Part shown: positions 9,009-20,900 of the stretch, in pieces | How positions within the stretch are numbered: the first letter of the stretch is position 1 | Layout: every line of letters begins with the position of its first letter | NCBI RefSeq assembly: GCF_902829295.1 | Contig: NZ_CADEPL010000005.1 | Span: forward strand, 62,001 to 126,000 | Length of the DNA stretch: 64,000 nucleotides | Reading direction: 5' to 3' | DNA from: Vogesella oryzae | Lineage (GTDB): Bacteria > Pseudomonadota > Gammaproteobacteria > Burkholderiales > Chromobacteriaceae | The notes under the pieces: model-generated | The model's database searches: none | What the model saw: only the letters and a program-made list of their open reading frames with translations | Told to the model about the DNA's origin: nothing | Made by a program: the position numbers and the translations under genes

Positions 9009-9548
9009 ATGGCACAGCATTTCTTGCGTTACGGCGATGAGAGTTTGGCGGTAGGGGGCGATTTTCCGGAGGCTGGGCAGATGCTGCCCAGCTTCATGCT
9101 GGTGGATGAACACCTGCGCGACGTATCGCTGGAACGTTTTCTCGGCCGCACCAAGCTGGTCGTGACACTGCTGTCGCTGGATGCCGAACTGGGCGGTCTG
9201 GCCCTGCTGCAGGAGTTGCGCCGCAAACTGGAAGGTTGGCCGCTGCTGCAATTCATCGTCATCAGCGTCGATTCGCCATTCAGCCTGCACCGCGCCCGCA
9301 AGGAACACGGCCTGCCCAATGTGGTACTGCTGTCCACGCTGCGCGGACGCGACTTCCACAAGCATTTCGGCGTCCTGCTGCAGGACTTTCCACTCTCCGG
9401 CATGACTTGCCCGGCGCTGTGGCTGGTGGATGAAGATGACCGCATCCTGCATGCGCAGCGGCTGGAGAATGCCGACAGCGACTTCGACATCGCCGCCATC
9501 CGGAACGCCCTGCTAGCCAGGTTGCCAAACCAGCCGTCGCAGACATGA
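9009..9548 (+). CDS. Tpx-like peroxiredoxin homologue lacking both catalytic cysteines
   Basis: The 179-residue protein aligns over its length with thiol peroxidase Tpx: GGDFPEAGQMLPSFMLVDEHLRDVSLERFLGRTKLVV near the start, VISVDSPFSLHRARKEHGLPNVVLLST in the middle, PALWLVDEDDRILHAQ near the end. In E. coli Tpx the peroxidatic Cys lies in SIDTGVCAAS; here the equivalent stretch is SLDAELGGLA, with Gly62 in its place. The resolving Cys (SRFCGAEGL) is replaced by Arg97 (HRARKEHGL). The only cysteine is Cys134. Peroxidase activity by the known mechanism is therefore unlikely, and a binding or structural role is possible. CAGGAGAGCAGC precedes the ATG. A strong terminator follows. Confidence 0.85.
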   Translation: MAQHFLRYGDESLAVGGDFPEAGQMLPSFMLVDEHLRDVSLERFLGRTKLVVTLLSLDAELGGLALLQELRRKLEGWPLLQFIVISVDSPFSLHRARKEHGLPNVVLLSTLRGRDFHKHFGVLLQDFPLSGMTCPALWLVDEDDRILHAQRLENADSDFDIAAIRNALLARLPNQPSQT

Positions 9549-9578
9549 AAAAAGGCGCCCGCGGGCGCCTTTTTTTTG
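9547..9578. terminator. Strong bidirectional terminator between the Tpx-like gene and gpsA
   Basis: GGCGCCC and GGGCGCC form a G+C-rich stem flanked by A-run and T-run (AAAAAA... TTTTTTTTT), so it works in both directions for the two converging genes. Confidence 0.95.
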
Positions 9579-9585
9579 CAGCAGC

Positions 9586-10581
9586 TCACTGCTGGCCAAA
9601 CTCCGGCTTGGGCGTGCGCCCCAGCAGGCTTTCCACCACGCTCTGCGGCGTGGCGTGGTGATACAGCAACTCGCATACCGCGGCGGTAATCGGCATGTCC
9701 ACCTGTAAACGCTCGGCCATCTTCAGCACCTCGCGTGCAGTCGGCACTCCCTCGGCCACATGACCGAGCTCGTGCAGGATGGTGTCCAGCGACTTGCCTT
9801 CGGCCAGCTTGAGACCAACCTGGCGGTTACGCGACAGCGCACCGGTGCAGGTCAGAATCAGGTCACCGACACCGGACAGGCCTTGCATGCTCTGCTGGCT
9901 ACCGCCCAGCGCCACCGCCAGGCGGGTAATCTCCGCCAAGCCGCGGGTAATCAGCGCGGCACGGGCGTTCATGCCAAAGCCGAGACCATCGGCCACGCCG
10001 GTGGCGATCGCCATCACGTTCTTCACCGCGCCGCCCACTTCCACGCCGACCAGATCGTCATTGGCGTAGATGCGCAGCAGCGGACTGTGCAATTCGCGGG
10101 CGAAATCGCGGGCAAAGCCGTAGTTTTCCGATGCCAGCGATACCGCGGCCGGCAAGCCCAGCGCCACTTCCTTGGCAAAGCTCGGGCCGGACAGCACGCC
10201 GACCGTCTTCAGCCGCGGGAACTCCTCTGCCACCACCTGATGCGGCAGCAGGCTGGAGCCGGCCTCGAAGCCCTTGCACGCCCACAGTAGCGGTGCATCC
10301 ACCCGCAAGCGCGCCAGCTCTTTCAGGGTTGGCCGCAAGCCGGCGATCGGCGTTACCACCAGTACCAGCTCCACCCCCACCACCGCCTCGGACAGATCGG
10401 CAGACAAGTGCAGCTTGTCCGGCAGCGGGCAGTCCGGCAGATAGCGGCGGTTAAGGCGATTGGCCTGCATGTCCACCATCTGCGCGGCATCGCGGCCCCA
10501 CAGCGTGACTTCATGCTGGCGACTGAAAGCGATGGCCAGCGCCGTGCCCCAGGCACCGGCACCGATAACGGTTATTTTCAT
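9586..10581 (-). CDS. gpsA: GpsA, glycerol-3-phosphate dehydrogenase [NAD(P)+]
   Basis: The enzyme reduces dihydroxyacetone phosphate to sn-glycerol-3-phosphate for phospholipid synthesis. The 331-residue product begins [19 protein letters not shown], a Rossmann dinucleotide site. It contains [43 protein letters not shown] with the catalytic Lys, and [14 protein letters not shown]. The frame opens 18 codons earlier, but the family starts at MKITVIG, so I use the ATG ending at 10581. It is the last gene of the run secB, SH3-protein gene, gpsA, an order shared with related bacteria, and ends at the shared terminator. Confidence 0.97.
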   Translation of the reverse strand: MKITVIGAGAWGTALAIAFSRQHEVTLWGRDAAQMVDMQANRLNRRYLPDCPLPDKLHLSADLSEAVVGVELVLVVTPIAGLRPTLKELARLRVDAPLLWACKGFEAGSSLLPHQVVAEEFPRLKTVGVLSGPSFAKEVALGLPAAVSLASENYGFARDFARELHSPLLRIYANDDLVGVEVGGAVKNVMAIATGVADGLGFGMNARAALITRGLAEITRLAVALGGSQQSMQGLSGVGDLILTCTGALSRNRQVGLKLAEGKSLDTILHELGHVAEGVPTAREVLKMAERLQVDMPITAAVCELLYHHATPQSVVESLLGRTPKPEFGQQ

Positions 10582-10585
10582 GCGC

Positions 10586-11029
10586 TTACAGTCCCCACAG
10601 CCCGCTGATCTGGGCATAACCGCTGCTGCCGTCACGGTGCTTCACCTTGACCCAGCTGCTATGCGGCGGCTCGACCATATCCAGCACCAGGTCTTTTTCC
10701 GCCCAGAACAACAGCTTGCCCTGCTCGCTGGCGCTATCGCGCACCGCCAGACGGTCGGCCGTCACCAGCAGGGTACGGCGGCTGGACAGCGCGGCGCCCG
10801 GTATCCAGGCGATACCGCCGGTGGCATCGCGCACCCGCGACCAGTCTTTCTGCGTGGACAGCACTTCTACCGGGTAGTAGCGGCTGACGACGAACTGTTT
10901 TTTGGCGGTGAGGGTCGGCGCCTCGTACAGCGCGACACCGGTTTCCTTCACCGAACGGAATTCCAGCGCAAACGCCGTACTGGCCAGCGAGGCGAGTACG
11001 GCGGCAGCAACAAGCAGATGTCGCTTCAT
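10586..11029 (-). CDS. Exported SH3-domain protein
   Basis: The 147-residue protein has a cleavable signal peptide ([21 protein letters not shown]) and then two bacterial SH3-like units: residues about 25-75 ([19 protein letters not shown]...) and about 85-140 ([19 protein letters not shown]...[21 protein letters not shown]). Such domains in the periplasm usually bind peptidoglycan or other proteins. No catalytic domain is attached. It lies between secB and gpsA, seven bases after secB and with four bases before the gpsA start, so it is cotranscribed. The specific role is unknown. Confidence 0.85.
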   Translation of the reverse strand: MKRHLLVAAAVLASLASTAFALEFRSVKETGVALYEAPTLTAKKQFVVSRYYPVEVLSTQKDWSRVRDATGGIAWIPGAALSSRRTLLVTADRLAVRDSASEQGKLLFWAEKDLVLDMVEPPHSSWVKVKHRDGSSGYAQISGLWGL

Positions 11030-11036
11030 AGTGGTA

Positions 11037-11489
11037 TCAGGCGTTGCCGGCTTCGGCCTGGGCAGCGCGCTGTTGCAGATACAGGGCTTCGAAGTTGATC
11101 GGCGACAGCAGTACCGGCGGGAAGCCAGCGCGGCTTACCAGGTTGGATACCGCTTCGCGGGCATACGGGAACAGGATGTTCGGGCAAGCCACGCCCAGGA
11201 TCGGGTCGATATCGTCTGCCGGTACGTTCTGGATCTGGAAAATACCGGCCTGGGTCACTTCACACAGGAACATGGTTTTTTCCGGCAGTTTGGCCGTCAC
11301 GGTAATGGTGAGCGATGCTTCGAAGAAACCTTCTTCCAGTTGCTGGCCGCCATTGGCCAGCTGCATGTCGATTTCCGGCTGGGCCTGCTCCAGGAATACC
11401 TGCGGGGCATGCGGCACTTCGAAGGACATGTCCTTCACATAGATCTTTTCGATGGAGAAAACCGGTTCCAGCTGTTGTTGTTCGCTCAT
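11037..11489 (-). CDS. secB: SecB, protein-export chaperone
   Basis: SecB holds precursor proteins unfolded and delivers them to SecA. The 150-residue product has the family motifs [21 protein letters not shown] near the N-terminus, [12 protein letters not shown], and [40 protein letters not shown]. Length and sequence agree with the family. The upstream gap of about 120 bases separates it from grxC, another gene commonly found next to secB in proteobacteria. Confidence 0.98.
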   Translation of the reverse strand: MSEQQQLEPVFSIEKIYVKDMSFEVPHAPQVFLEQAQPEIDMQLANGGQQLEEGFFEASLTITVTAKLPEKTMFLCEVTQAGIFQIQNVPADDIDPILGVACPNILFPYAREAVSNLVSRAGFPPVLLSPINFEALYLQQRAAQAEAGNA

Positions 11490-11610
11490 GTTGTGCTATC
11501 TCGAAGGCACCCGGAAGGTGCTGGGTTGAAGTCTGGGCCGGCGGACAGGTTCTGCCCGGCACGCCGGCGCGTCGTGCATCATCGCACGAAAAGATACCGC
11601 CCGCACCGGC

Positions 11611-11868
11611 CTAGCCGGCCAGCAGCGGCTCCAGCTTGCCGGCAGCGTTCAGCGCCACCAGGTCGTCACAGCCGCCGACGTGGGTGTCGCCGATGAAGAT
11701 CTGCGGCACGGTACGGCGGCCGGTGATGCTCATCATTTTCTCGCGCTCGGCCGGGTCCAGGTCGATGCGGATCTCCTCGATGGCAGTCACGCCCTTGCTG
11801 CTCAGCAGTTGTTTGGCGCGGATGCAGTACGGGCATACCGCGGTGGTGTACATGGTGACGGGTTGCAT
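11611..11868 (-). CDS. grxC: GrxC, glutaredoxin 3
   Basis: The 85-residue dithiol glutaredoxin reduces disulfides with glutathione. It starts MQPVTMYTTAVCPYC, with the redox motif CPYC at residues 12-15, the cis-proline loop RTVPQIFI, and the glutathione-binding HVGGCDDL. The open frame extends 33 codons upstream, but the ATG ending at 11868 has CAGGAAACC before it and matches family length. It lies upstream of secB on the same strand, with dacB 28 bases further upstream. Confidence 0.97.
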   Translation of the reverse strand: MQPVTMYTTAVCPYCIRAKQLLSSKGVTAIEEIRIDLDPAEREKMMSITGRRTVPQIFIGDTHVGGCDDLVALNAAGKLEPLLAG

Positions 11869-11896
11869 ACTGGTTTCCTGCAAAAAAGTCGATCGA

Positions 11897-13287
11897 TTAT
11901 AAGCCTGCTGCGGTGCTTGCGGCCAACCTTGCCTGATAGCGTGCCACCAGTGCCGCCACGGCGGCATCCAGCTGCGGCGTCAGCCGCTCGGCACGCGACG
12001 AATTGACGATGGCGACGATCACCAGCCGCTGCCCGCCTGGCGCCTGCCAGTAGCCGGCCAGCGCGCGCACATTGTCCAGCGAGCCGGTTTTCAGGCGCAG
12101 ACTGCCGCCCACTTCGCCCAGCCGCTTCTTCAGCGTACCGTCGACGCCGGCCAGCGGCAGACTGGCGGCCAGCTCCGGCCCGTAAGGCCCGCGCAGCGCA
12201 TCGCGCAGCACCTCGCCCAACAGCTGGGCGCTGGTGCGGGCCCGACGCGACAGCCCGGCGCCGTTTTCCATTTCCAGGGGCTGCGGCGGCAGGCCGCGCT
12301 CCGCCAGCAGCTGGCGTACCACCGCCACGCCGTCGGCAAAGGTATTGCCGCTGGCCGGGTGCTCTGCCCCCAGTGTCAGCAGCACGCTGCGTGCCATGGT
12401 GTTGTTGCTGAACTTGTTGACGTCAACCAGCACGCTGGCCAGGGTATCGGCCGACTCCTGCCGCAACAGGCTGCGCGCGTCCGCGGGCGTGGCGGCCACG
12501 GCCACGCCGCGCGGGCCGCTGCCGCCCAGCTGCCGCCACAGCGCGGCAAAGGTCTGGTAGGCAAACTCGTTGCTGTCCAGCAGGTTCACATAGTTGGCCG
12601 CACCATCGCAGGCGGCCGGCAACCGGCCGCTGACGCGCAGCTGCGCGCCCTGCTGCTCGACCGTGACAAAGCGGCGCACATCACCACAGCTGCTGCCATC
12701 GCCCGGCTGCAAGCGGTTGTCGAGGCTGAAGCCCGGCAGCGGCGGGTCGAGCAGCACCCGGGGCTGCCCGGCCTCGAAGTAGTAACGCAGCCACGCCACT
12801 TTCAGGTTCAGCTGGTGCGTATGCGGCGGCACGGTGAACACGCGGTCGGCATCGCCGCCAAAACCGTCGGCACTGCCAATGCCCTGCCAGGCGCTCTGGT
12901 CCAGCACCAGCCGACCGGCGATGTCGCGCACCCCGCGCAGCCGCAGCTGGCGCAGCATTTCGGCAAAGCGGGCGCTGTCCAGTCGCGGATCGCCCCGCCC
13001 CAGCCAGTACAGATCGCCCTGCAACACGCCGTCGCGCAGCGGCGCCGTAGTACGGAATTCACTCTGCCAGCGGTAGTTCGGCCCCAGGCGGTTCAGCGCC
13101 GCCCAGCTGGTAATGAGCTTCATGGTGGACGCCGGGTTGACCGCCGCATCGCCGCGATGCGACTCGAACACGGCCTTGCCTTCCACCGGCGCCGCCCACA
13201 GCGCGATCTCGTCATCGTTAAAGCCGGCCGGCGCGGCGGCATACAATGGCGCGGCCACCACCGCCAGCAACAACAGCAGTTTCTTCA

Positions 13288-13288
<1 letters not shown>
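11897..13288 (-). CDS. dacB: DacB/PBP4-type D-alanyl-D-alanine carboxypeptidase-endopeptidase (S13 family)
   Basis: The 463-residue periplasmic enzyme trims peptidoglycan stem peptides and cleaves cross-links. It has a signal peptide (MKKLLLLLAVVAAPLYAAAP), the active-site SxxK as Ser54-Thr-Met-Lys57, the SxN motif in VNKFSNNTMAR, and KTG in LRLKTGSLDNV. These are the three conserved penicillin-binding motifs in order. Its ATG overlaps the priA stop by one base (TAATG), so translation is coupled to priA. It is followed by grxC. A GCGGCCAAC copy overlaps its 3' end at about 11919. Confidence 0.95.
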
Positions 13289-15459
<2,171 letters not shown>

Positions 15460-15511
15460 ATTTTCTCCCTGCCAAGGCGCCAAGCCAGCACTGGCGCGGC
15501 CTGGCGCAAAC

Positions 15512-15543
15512 TGTGCACAATTGCTGTGGATAACTTTGTGCAC
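15512..15543. promoter_or_regulatory. Cluster of three DnaA-box-like sites upstream of priA
   Basis: TGTGGATAA at 15525-15533 is the exact complement of the canonical DnaA box TTATCCACA. It is flanked at 15512-15520 and 15535-15543 by TGTGCACAA and TTGTGCACA, which are the same one-mismatch DnaA-box variant in opposite orientations. Three boxes in 32 bases are unlikely by chance. An A+T-rich stretch follows about 60 bases away. Confidence 0.6.
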
Positions 15544-15774
15544 AAGCTGTATGCAAGCTGGCAGAAAGCGCTCCGGCGCGGCTTTGCCACTAGATTGCAC
15601 AAAAATTAATCTGAAAATTAATTACTTACAAATCAATAACTTAGCAATATGCACTTTTTTCTGGCAACGTCCCTTGACAGAACGGTGCTTTGCCCGATTT
15701 TGGTGTGCATAAGTCGAGGAACAACAGCCGGCAGCACTGTCAAGCCCCCGTATCAAGCAGAACCGGCTGCCAGC

Positions 15775-15803
15775 AAAAACGGCCACCCGCGACGAGTGGC
15801 CGT
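15775..15803 (-). terminator. Intrinsic terminator of hemE
   Basis: Read on the minus strand, ACGGCCAC pairs with GTGGCCGT across a nine-base loop and is followed by TTTTT. It lies about 20 bases after the hemE stop. Confidence 0.85.
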
Positions 15804-15822
15804 ACTGTCCTAAAGACCGGGT

Positions 15823-16884
15823 TCAGACGTGGTACTGACGCGACAGCTGGTGCACCGCCGCCACCAGCGCGGCGGCGTGTTCCGGGTTGGCGTGTTGCGA
15901 AATGCCGTGCCCCAGGTTGAACACATGGCCGGAGCCGTGACCGTAGGCGGCCAGAATACGGCCGGCCTCGGCCTCGATCGCCGCTGGGCTGCCGAACAGC
16001 GCGTTGGGATCGAAGTTGCCCTGCAGCGCCACTTTGTCGCCGACGCGGGCACGCGCCTGGCCGATGTCGGTGGTCCAGTCCAGGCCCACGCAATCGGCAC
16101 CGATGGCGGCAATCTCTTCCAGCCACTGGCCACCGTTCTTGGTGAACACGATCACCGGCACGCGGCGGCCGTCGGCCTCGCGCTTGAGGCCGGCGATGAT
16201 ACGCTGCATGTAAGCCAGCGAGAATTCCTTGTACGCCGCGTGGCTCAGCGCGCCGCCCCAGGTATCGAAAATCTGCACCGCCTGCGCACCGGCATCGATC
16301 TGCGCGTTCAGGTAAGCGGTCACCGACGTCGCGGTCACGTCCAGGATGCGGTGCAGCAGGTCCGGGCGGCTGTACAGCATGCCCTTGATGTGGCGGAAGT
16401 CATCGGAACCGCCGCCTTCCACCATGTAGCAGGCCAGCGTGAACGGGCTGCCGGAGAAGCCGATCAGCGGTACGCGGCCATCCAGTGCCTTGCGGATGCT
16501 GGCAACCGCATCGAACACGTACTGCAGTTTTTCCAGCGGCGCCGGCTGCAGCGCCAGCACCGCAGATTCCTCGCGCAGATTGCGCTCGAACTTGGGGCCT
16601 TCGCCTTCGGCAAAGTACAACCCCAGCCCCATCGCATCCGGCACGGTGAGGATGTCGGAGAACAGGATGGCGGCATCGAGCGGGAAACGCTCCAGCGGCT
16701 GCAGCGTCACCTCGGTGGCGAACGCCGGGCTGGTGCACAGTCCCATGAAACTGCCGGCACGGGCGCGGGTGGCGCGGTATTCCGGCAGGTAGCGGCCAGC
16801 CTGGCGCATCATCCAGATCGGGGTGTAGTCAACCGGCTGCTTCAGCAGCGCACGCAGGAAAGTATCGTTCTTCAGCTGGGTCAT
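15823..16884 (-). CDS. hemE: HemE, uroporphyrinogen decarboxylase
   Basis: HemE removes four carboxyl groups from uroporphyrinogen III to give coproporphyrinogen III in heme synthesis. The 353-residue protein begins [37 protein letters not shown], the family signature with the active-site Arg. It also has [42 protein letters not shown] and [11 protein letters not shown]. It is a single-gene unit ending at its own terminator and divergent from the mscS-type gene. hemN, which uses its product, lies 30 kb away. Confidence 0.98.
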   Translation of the reverse strand: MTQLKNDTFLRALLKQPVDYTPIWMMRQAGRYLPEYRATRARAGSFMGLCTSPAFATEVTLQPLERFPLDAAILFSDILTVPDAMGLGLYFAEGEGPKFERNLREESAVLALQPAPLEKLQYVFDAVASIRKALDGRVPLIGFSGSPFTLACYMVEGGGSDDFRHIKGMLYSRPDLLHRILDVTATSVTAYLNAQIDAGAQAVQIFDTWGGALSHAAYKEFSLAYMQRIIAGLKREADGRRVPVIVFTKNGGQWLEEIAAIGADCVGLDWTTDIGQARARVGDKVALQGNFDPNALFGSPAAIEAEAGRILAAYGHGSGHVFNLGHGISQHANPEHAAALVAAVHQLSRQYHV

Positions 16885-17055
16885 GGCGGAGTTTCGGCTA
16901 AAAGGTTGGCCGCATTATACCGTGCGCCCTGCCCGCTGCCTTGATCTGACGCCATCTGAAGCCGCGAAATTTGCCGGCATCGGCATGACATCTGCCTTGT
17001 GACTGCCATGCCCGTGTGCTTGACTGCTTGGGTAACCCTCACCAAAGGAAGCGTC

Positions 17056-17874
17056 ATGAACGAGCTCAACTTCTCCCACTGGCAACAGGTCGCCACCGAC
17101 TACGCCTTCAACATCGGCGGCACCCTGCTGGCGGCGCTGGCGTTCTGGATCATCGGCCGCTGGCTGATCGGCCAGGTCGGCACCCTGGTACAGCGCGCAC
17201 TGGAGCGGCAGCATGTCGACGCCACCATCATGCGCTACCTCGGCACCACCATTAACGTCACCCTCAACGTGATGCTGGTGGTCGGCATCCTCGGCTACTT
17301 CGGCATCCAGACCACCACCTTTGCCGCGCTGTTCGCTGCCGCCGGCGTCGCCATCGGCATGGCCTGGTCCGGGCTGCTGTCCAACTTTGCCGCCGGCGTG
17401 TTCCTGATCGTGCTGCGGCCGATGAAAGTCGGCGACTTCGTCACCGCCGGCGGCGTCACCGGCACGGTGAAAGAGATCGGCCTGTTCACCACCGCCATCA
17501 ACACCCCGGACAATGTGCTGACCATGGTCGGCAACGGCAAGATCATGGGCGACACGCTGCAGAACTTCAGCACCAACCCGCACCGCCGCGTGGAGCTGAA
17601 GGCGCAGCTGGCCGGCAGTGCCGACGTGGACGCCGCCATCGCGCTGCTGCGCCAGCGGCTGGCGGCCATTCCCAATGTGCTGGCCGAGCCGGCGGTGGAA
17701 GTGGCGATTCTGGAGTTCAACCTGGTCGGGCCGGTGTTGACGGTGCGGCCGTACTGCCATAACGACAACTACTGGCAGGTGTATTTCGACAGCAACAAGC
17801 TGATCCGCGACGCCCTGGGCGGCGATGGCTTCCCGGCGCCGATGCCGGCGCAGGTGGTGTACGTGAAGCAATAA
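17056..17874 (+). CDS. Small-conductance mechanosensitive channel, MscS family
   Basis: The 272-residue inner-membrane protein is close to E. coli MscS in size (286). It has a first membrane segment at about 18-40 (NIGGTLLAALAFWIIGRWLI), a second at about 60-85, and the pore-lining third helix with alternating Gly/Ala (AAAGVAIGMAWSGLLSNFAAGVFLIV). Then come the MscS beta domain (MKVGDFVTAGGVTGTVKEIGLF) and a C-terminal alpha/beta domain. It opens under hypo-osmotic shock. The ATG at 17056 has AAAGGAAGCG upstream and gives the expected N-terminus. The earlier in-frame Met at 16999 has no ribosome site. Confidence 0.93.
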   Translation: MNELNFSHWQQVATDYAFNIGGTLLAALAFWIIGRWLIGQVGTLVQRALERQHVDATIMRYLGTTINVTLNVMLVVGILGYFGIQTTTFAALFAAAGVAIGMAWSGLLSNFAAGVFLIVLRPMKVGDFVTAGGVTGTVKEIGLFTTAINTPDNVLTMVGNGKIMGDTLQNFSTNPHRRVELKAQLAGSADVDAAIALLRQRLAAIPNVLAEPAVEVAILEFNLVGPVLTVRPYCHNDNYWQVYFDSNKLIRDALGGDGFPAPMPAQVVYVKQ

Positions 17875-17901
17875 CGTAGGCCGCACGGCCCGGCAACGCA
17901 C

Positions 17902-17932
17902 AAGGCCGCTGCCATGCAGCGGCCTTGCTTGT
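17902..17932. terminator. Terminator hairpin between the mscS-type gene and the RND pump gene
   Basis: AAGGCCGCTG (17902-17911) and CAGCGGCCTT (17917-17926) form a perfect ten-base stem with a CCATG loop, followed by GCTTGTTT. It sits between converging genes. Confidence 0.8.
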
Positions 17933-17947
17933 TTGGTATCGCCCGAC

Positions 17948-20900
17948 TCAGTGCGGTGCGGCCAGCTTCTGGCCGGACAGCCGCGCCAGCAGGCGGCGGA
18001 TCAGCATACGCAGGCTATCGAGATAGGTGTACACCACCGGCAGCACGATCAGCGTCAGCACGGTGGAGGTCACCATGCCGCCGATGATGGCGTGCGCCAT
18101 CGGTCGCTGCGTCTCGGAACCGGCACCGCTGGCCAGCGCCAGCGGCAGCATGCCGAAGATCATCGCCAGCGAGGTCATCATGATCGGCCGCAGCCGCACA
18201 CGGCCGGCCGCCACGATGGCCTCCTCGCGCGCCATGCCCTCGCGCCGGCTCTGGTTGATGAAGTCCACCAGCAGGATGCCGTTCTTGGACGCCAGCCCCA
18301 TCAGCATGATGATGCCGATCACCGAGAACATGTTCAGCGTCGAGCCGAACAGCAGCAGCGCCACGAACACCCCGACAAACGACAGCGGCAGCGCCACCAT
18401 GATGGTCACCGGCAGGGTAAAGCTGCGGAACTGCGCCGCCAGGATCAGGTAGATGAACACCACGCCCATCGCCAGCGCCTGTACCGCATAGCCCAGCGAT
18501 TCCTGCATGTCCTTGCGCTCGCCCTCCTGCGCCAGCACCACGCCTTGCGGCAGCTGGATGCCTTTGAGCATGCGGTCGATGTCGGCAAACACCTCGCTGC
18601 TGCCACGGCCACTGAGGTTGGCGCTGATGCTGATTTCGCGCATCAGGTCGCTACGTTCGATCTGCCGCGGGCTGGTGCCCGGCAGCACGCTGGTAACCTG
18701 CGACAGTGGCACCATCTGCGCCTCGCCACTGTCGCCGCGCTTGCCCGGCACCGTCAGCACGTCCAGCAGCTCCGCCACCCGCGCGTCGCGCGGCACCTGC
18801 AGCCGCACGTCGTAGTTCTCGCCATCCGGCGCTTCCCACTGCGTCACGGTGCTGCCGCCCAGCAGCGTCGACACGGTACTGCCCACCCGCGCCAGGTCCA
18901 CCCCCAGCGTGGCGGCGGCATCGCGCTTCACCTGCACGTTCAGCGCCGGATCGGCATCGTTGAGGCTGGACTGCACGTCGCTCACCCCCTTGATCTGGCG
19001 CAGCCGCGCCATGATGTCGCCGCTGGCACGCTGCAGCGCGGCCAGATCGCTACCGCGGATGCCCAGCTTCACCGGCTTGCCCGGCGGGCCATGCTTGCCG
19101 GTTTCCTCCACCGAATCCAGCTCGATGCCGGCTACCTGCTGTGCGGCCAACCTTGCCGCCGCCATCAGCTGGAACAGGTCGCGCTCGCGCTGCTGCTTGT
19201 CGCCGACATTGACGGTGATATTGGCCTGGTTGCGGCCGGCGCCGAAGCTGCCGCCGCCGATCTTGCTGTCGATGGTTTTCACTTCCGGCAGCGTGCGCAG
19301 CCGTGCCTCCACCTCGCGTGCTTTCTGCTCGGTGTAGGCCAGCGTGGAACCGGCGGCGGTCTTGAAGCCGAGACGGAACTCGCCCTTGTCGGCGCGCGGC
19401 AGGAACTCGCCGCCGATCAGCGGCACCAGCATGAAGCTGCCTACCGTCAGCGCCAGCGCCGCCAGCAACACCGTCTTGCGATGCGCCAGCGCCCAGCGGA
19501 TGACCGCCACATAAGCGGCCGCCATGCGGTCCAGCGAGGTTTCGAACCAGTCCAGCAACTTGCCTACCGGACCGCGATGGCGGTCGCCGTGGTGGTGCGG
19601 GTCATGCCAGATCGACGACAGCATCGGGTCCAGCGTGAACGACACGAACAGCGAGATCAGCACCGCCACCGTCACCGCCAGCCCGAACTGGTGGAAGAAC
19701 TTGCCGATGATGCCGCCCATGAAGCCCACCGGCAGGAATACCGCCACGATGGTAAGCGTGGTGGCCAGCACCGCCAGACCGATCTCGTTGGTGCCATCCA
19801 GCGCCGCCTGCACATGGCCTTTGCCGAGGTTGGCGTGGCGCACGATGTTCTCGCGCACCACGATGGCGTCGTCGATCAGCAGCCCCACCGACAGCGACAG
19901 CGCCATCAGCGTCATCAGGTTCAGCGAGAAACCCATTGCCTGCAGCGCGAACAGCGTGCCGATCATCGAGATCGGCAGCGTCAGGCCGGTAATCACCGTG
20001 CTGCGCCAGCTGCCAAGGAACAGGAACACGATCAGCACGGTGAGCAGCGCGCCCTCGCCCAGCGTCTTCTGCACCTCGTACAGCGAGCCTTTCACCTCGC
20101 GCGACTTGTCGTAGGTCAGGTTGACCACGGTGCCCGGCGGCGCCTGCGGCCGCAGTCCGTCCAGCACCCGCTTCACGCCGTCGGCCACCTGCACCACGTT
20201 GGCGCCGCGCGCGGCACGGATGTCGATGCCGATGCCCGGCTTGCCGTCGATCAGGGTGACACTGTTCTGCTCGGCCTCGGTATCGCGCACGCGGCCAACA
20301 TCGGCCAGGCGGATATCGCTGCCGCCACGGCTGGCGATCACCAGCGCGGCAAAATCATCGACGCTCTTGAGCTTGCCGGCCACCCGCACCGCCAGCTCGT
20401 TGTGCTGGCTGCTGACCTGGCCGGCCGGATAATCACGGTTGGCCGCCGTCACCGCATCGGCCACCTCGGCCACCGATAGCCCCAGCGCCTCCAGCCGGTA
20501 CGGGTCGATATCGATGCGGATCTCGCGGCGGCGCTCGCCCACCAGCTTCACCTCGCCGACGCCGGACACGGTCTGCAGCCGCTTTTTCAGTACCTGGTCC
20601 ACCCAGCTGGTCAGCTCGCGCAGGCTGCTGTCGGTCGAGCTGAGGGTGTAGGACATCAGCGCTTCGTCATTGGGGTTCATCTGCGAGATGGCGGGGGTAT
20701 TCACCTCGCGCCGCAGCCGGCCCTGCACCGCGCCCACCTTGTCGCGCACCTCCTGCAGCCCCTGGGCGGCATCGGCGGACAGCTCGAACTCCACCACCAC
20801 GGTGGAGTTGCCCTCGAAGGAATAGGAGCGGATGTGCTTGACGCCGCTGATGGTGTTCACCGCCTCCTCGATCGGGCGGGTGACATCGCTTTCCACCACC

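Larger units (their letters stand above)
15460..15822. other. 363-base gap between hemE and priA: DnaA-box cluster plus A+T-rich stretch
   Basis: No gene is supported here. From left to right: the priA leader; three close DnaA-box-like nonamers (15512-15543); an A+T-rich block at about 15600-15660 with repeated AATTAAT and similar words; and the hemE terminator near 15775. A TTGACA at about 15674 has no convincing -10, and no plus-strand gene follows it. Promoters for priA presumably lie between 15460 and 15700. Confidence 0.6.

Noticed and set aside
15674-15710. TTGACA on the plus strand as a promoter.
   Set aside because: No acceptable -10 is 16-18 bases away and no plus-strand gene follows.
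17933-20479. An 848-codon plus-strand frame opposite the RND permease gene.
   Set aside because: The translation is rich in Gln, His and Arg with no domain; the minus-strand frame is a full RND permease.
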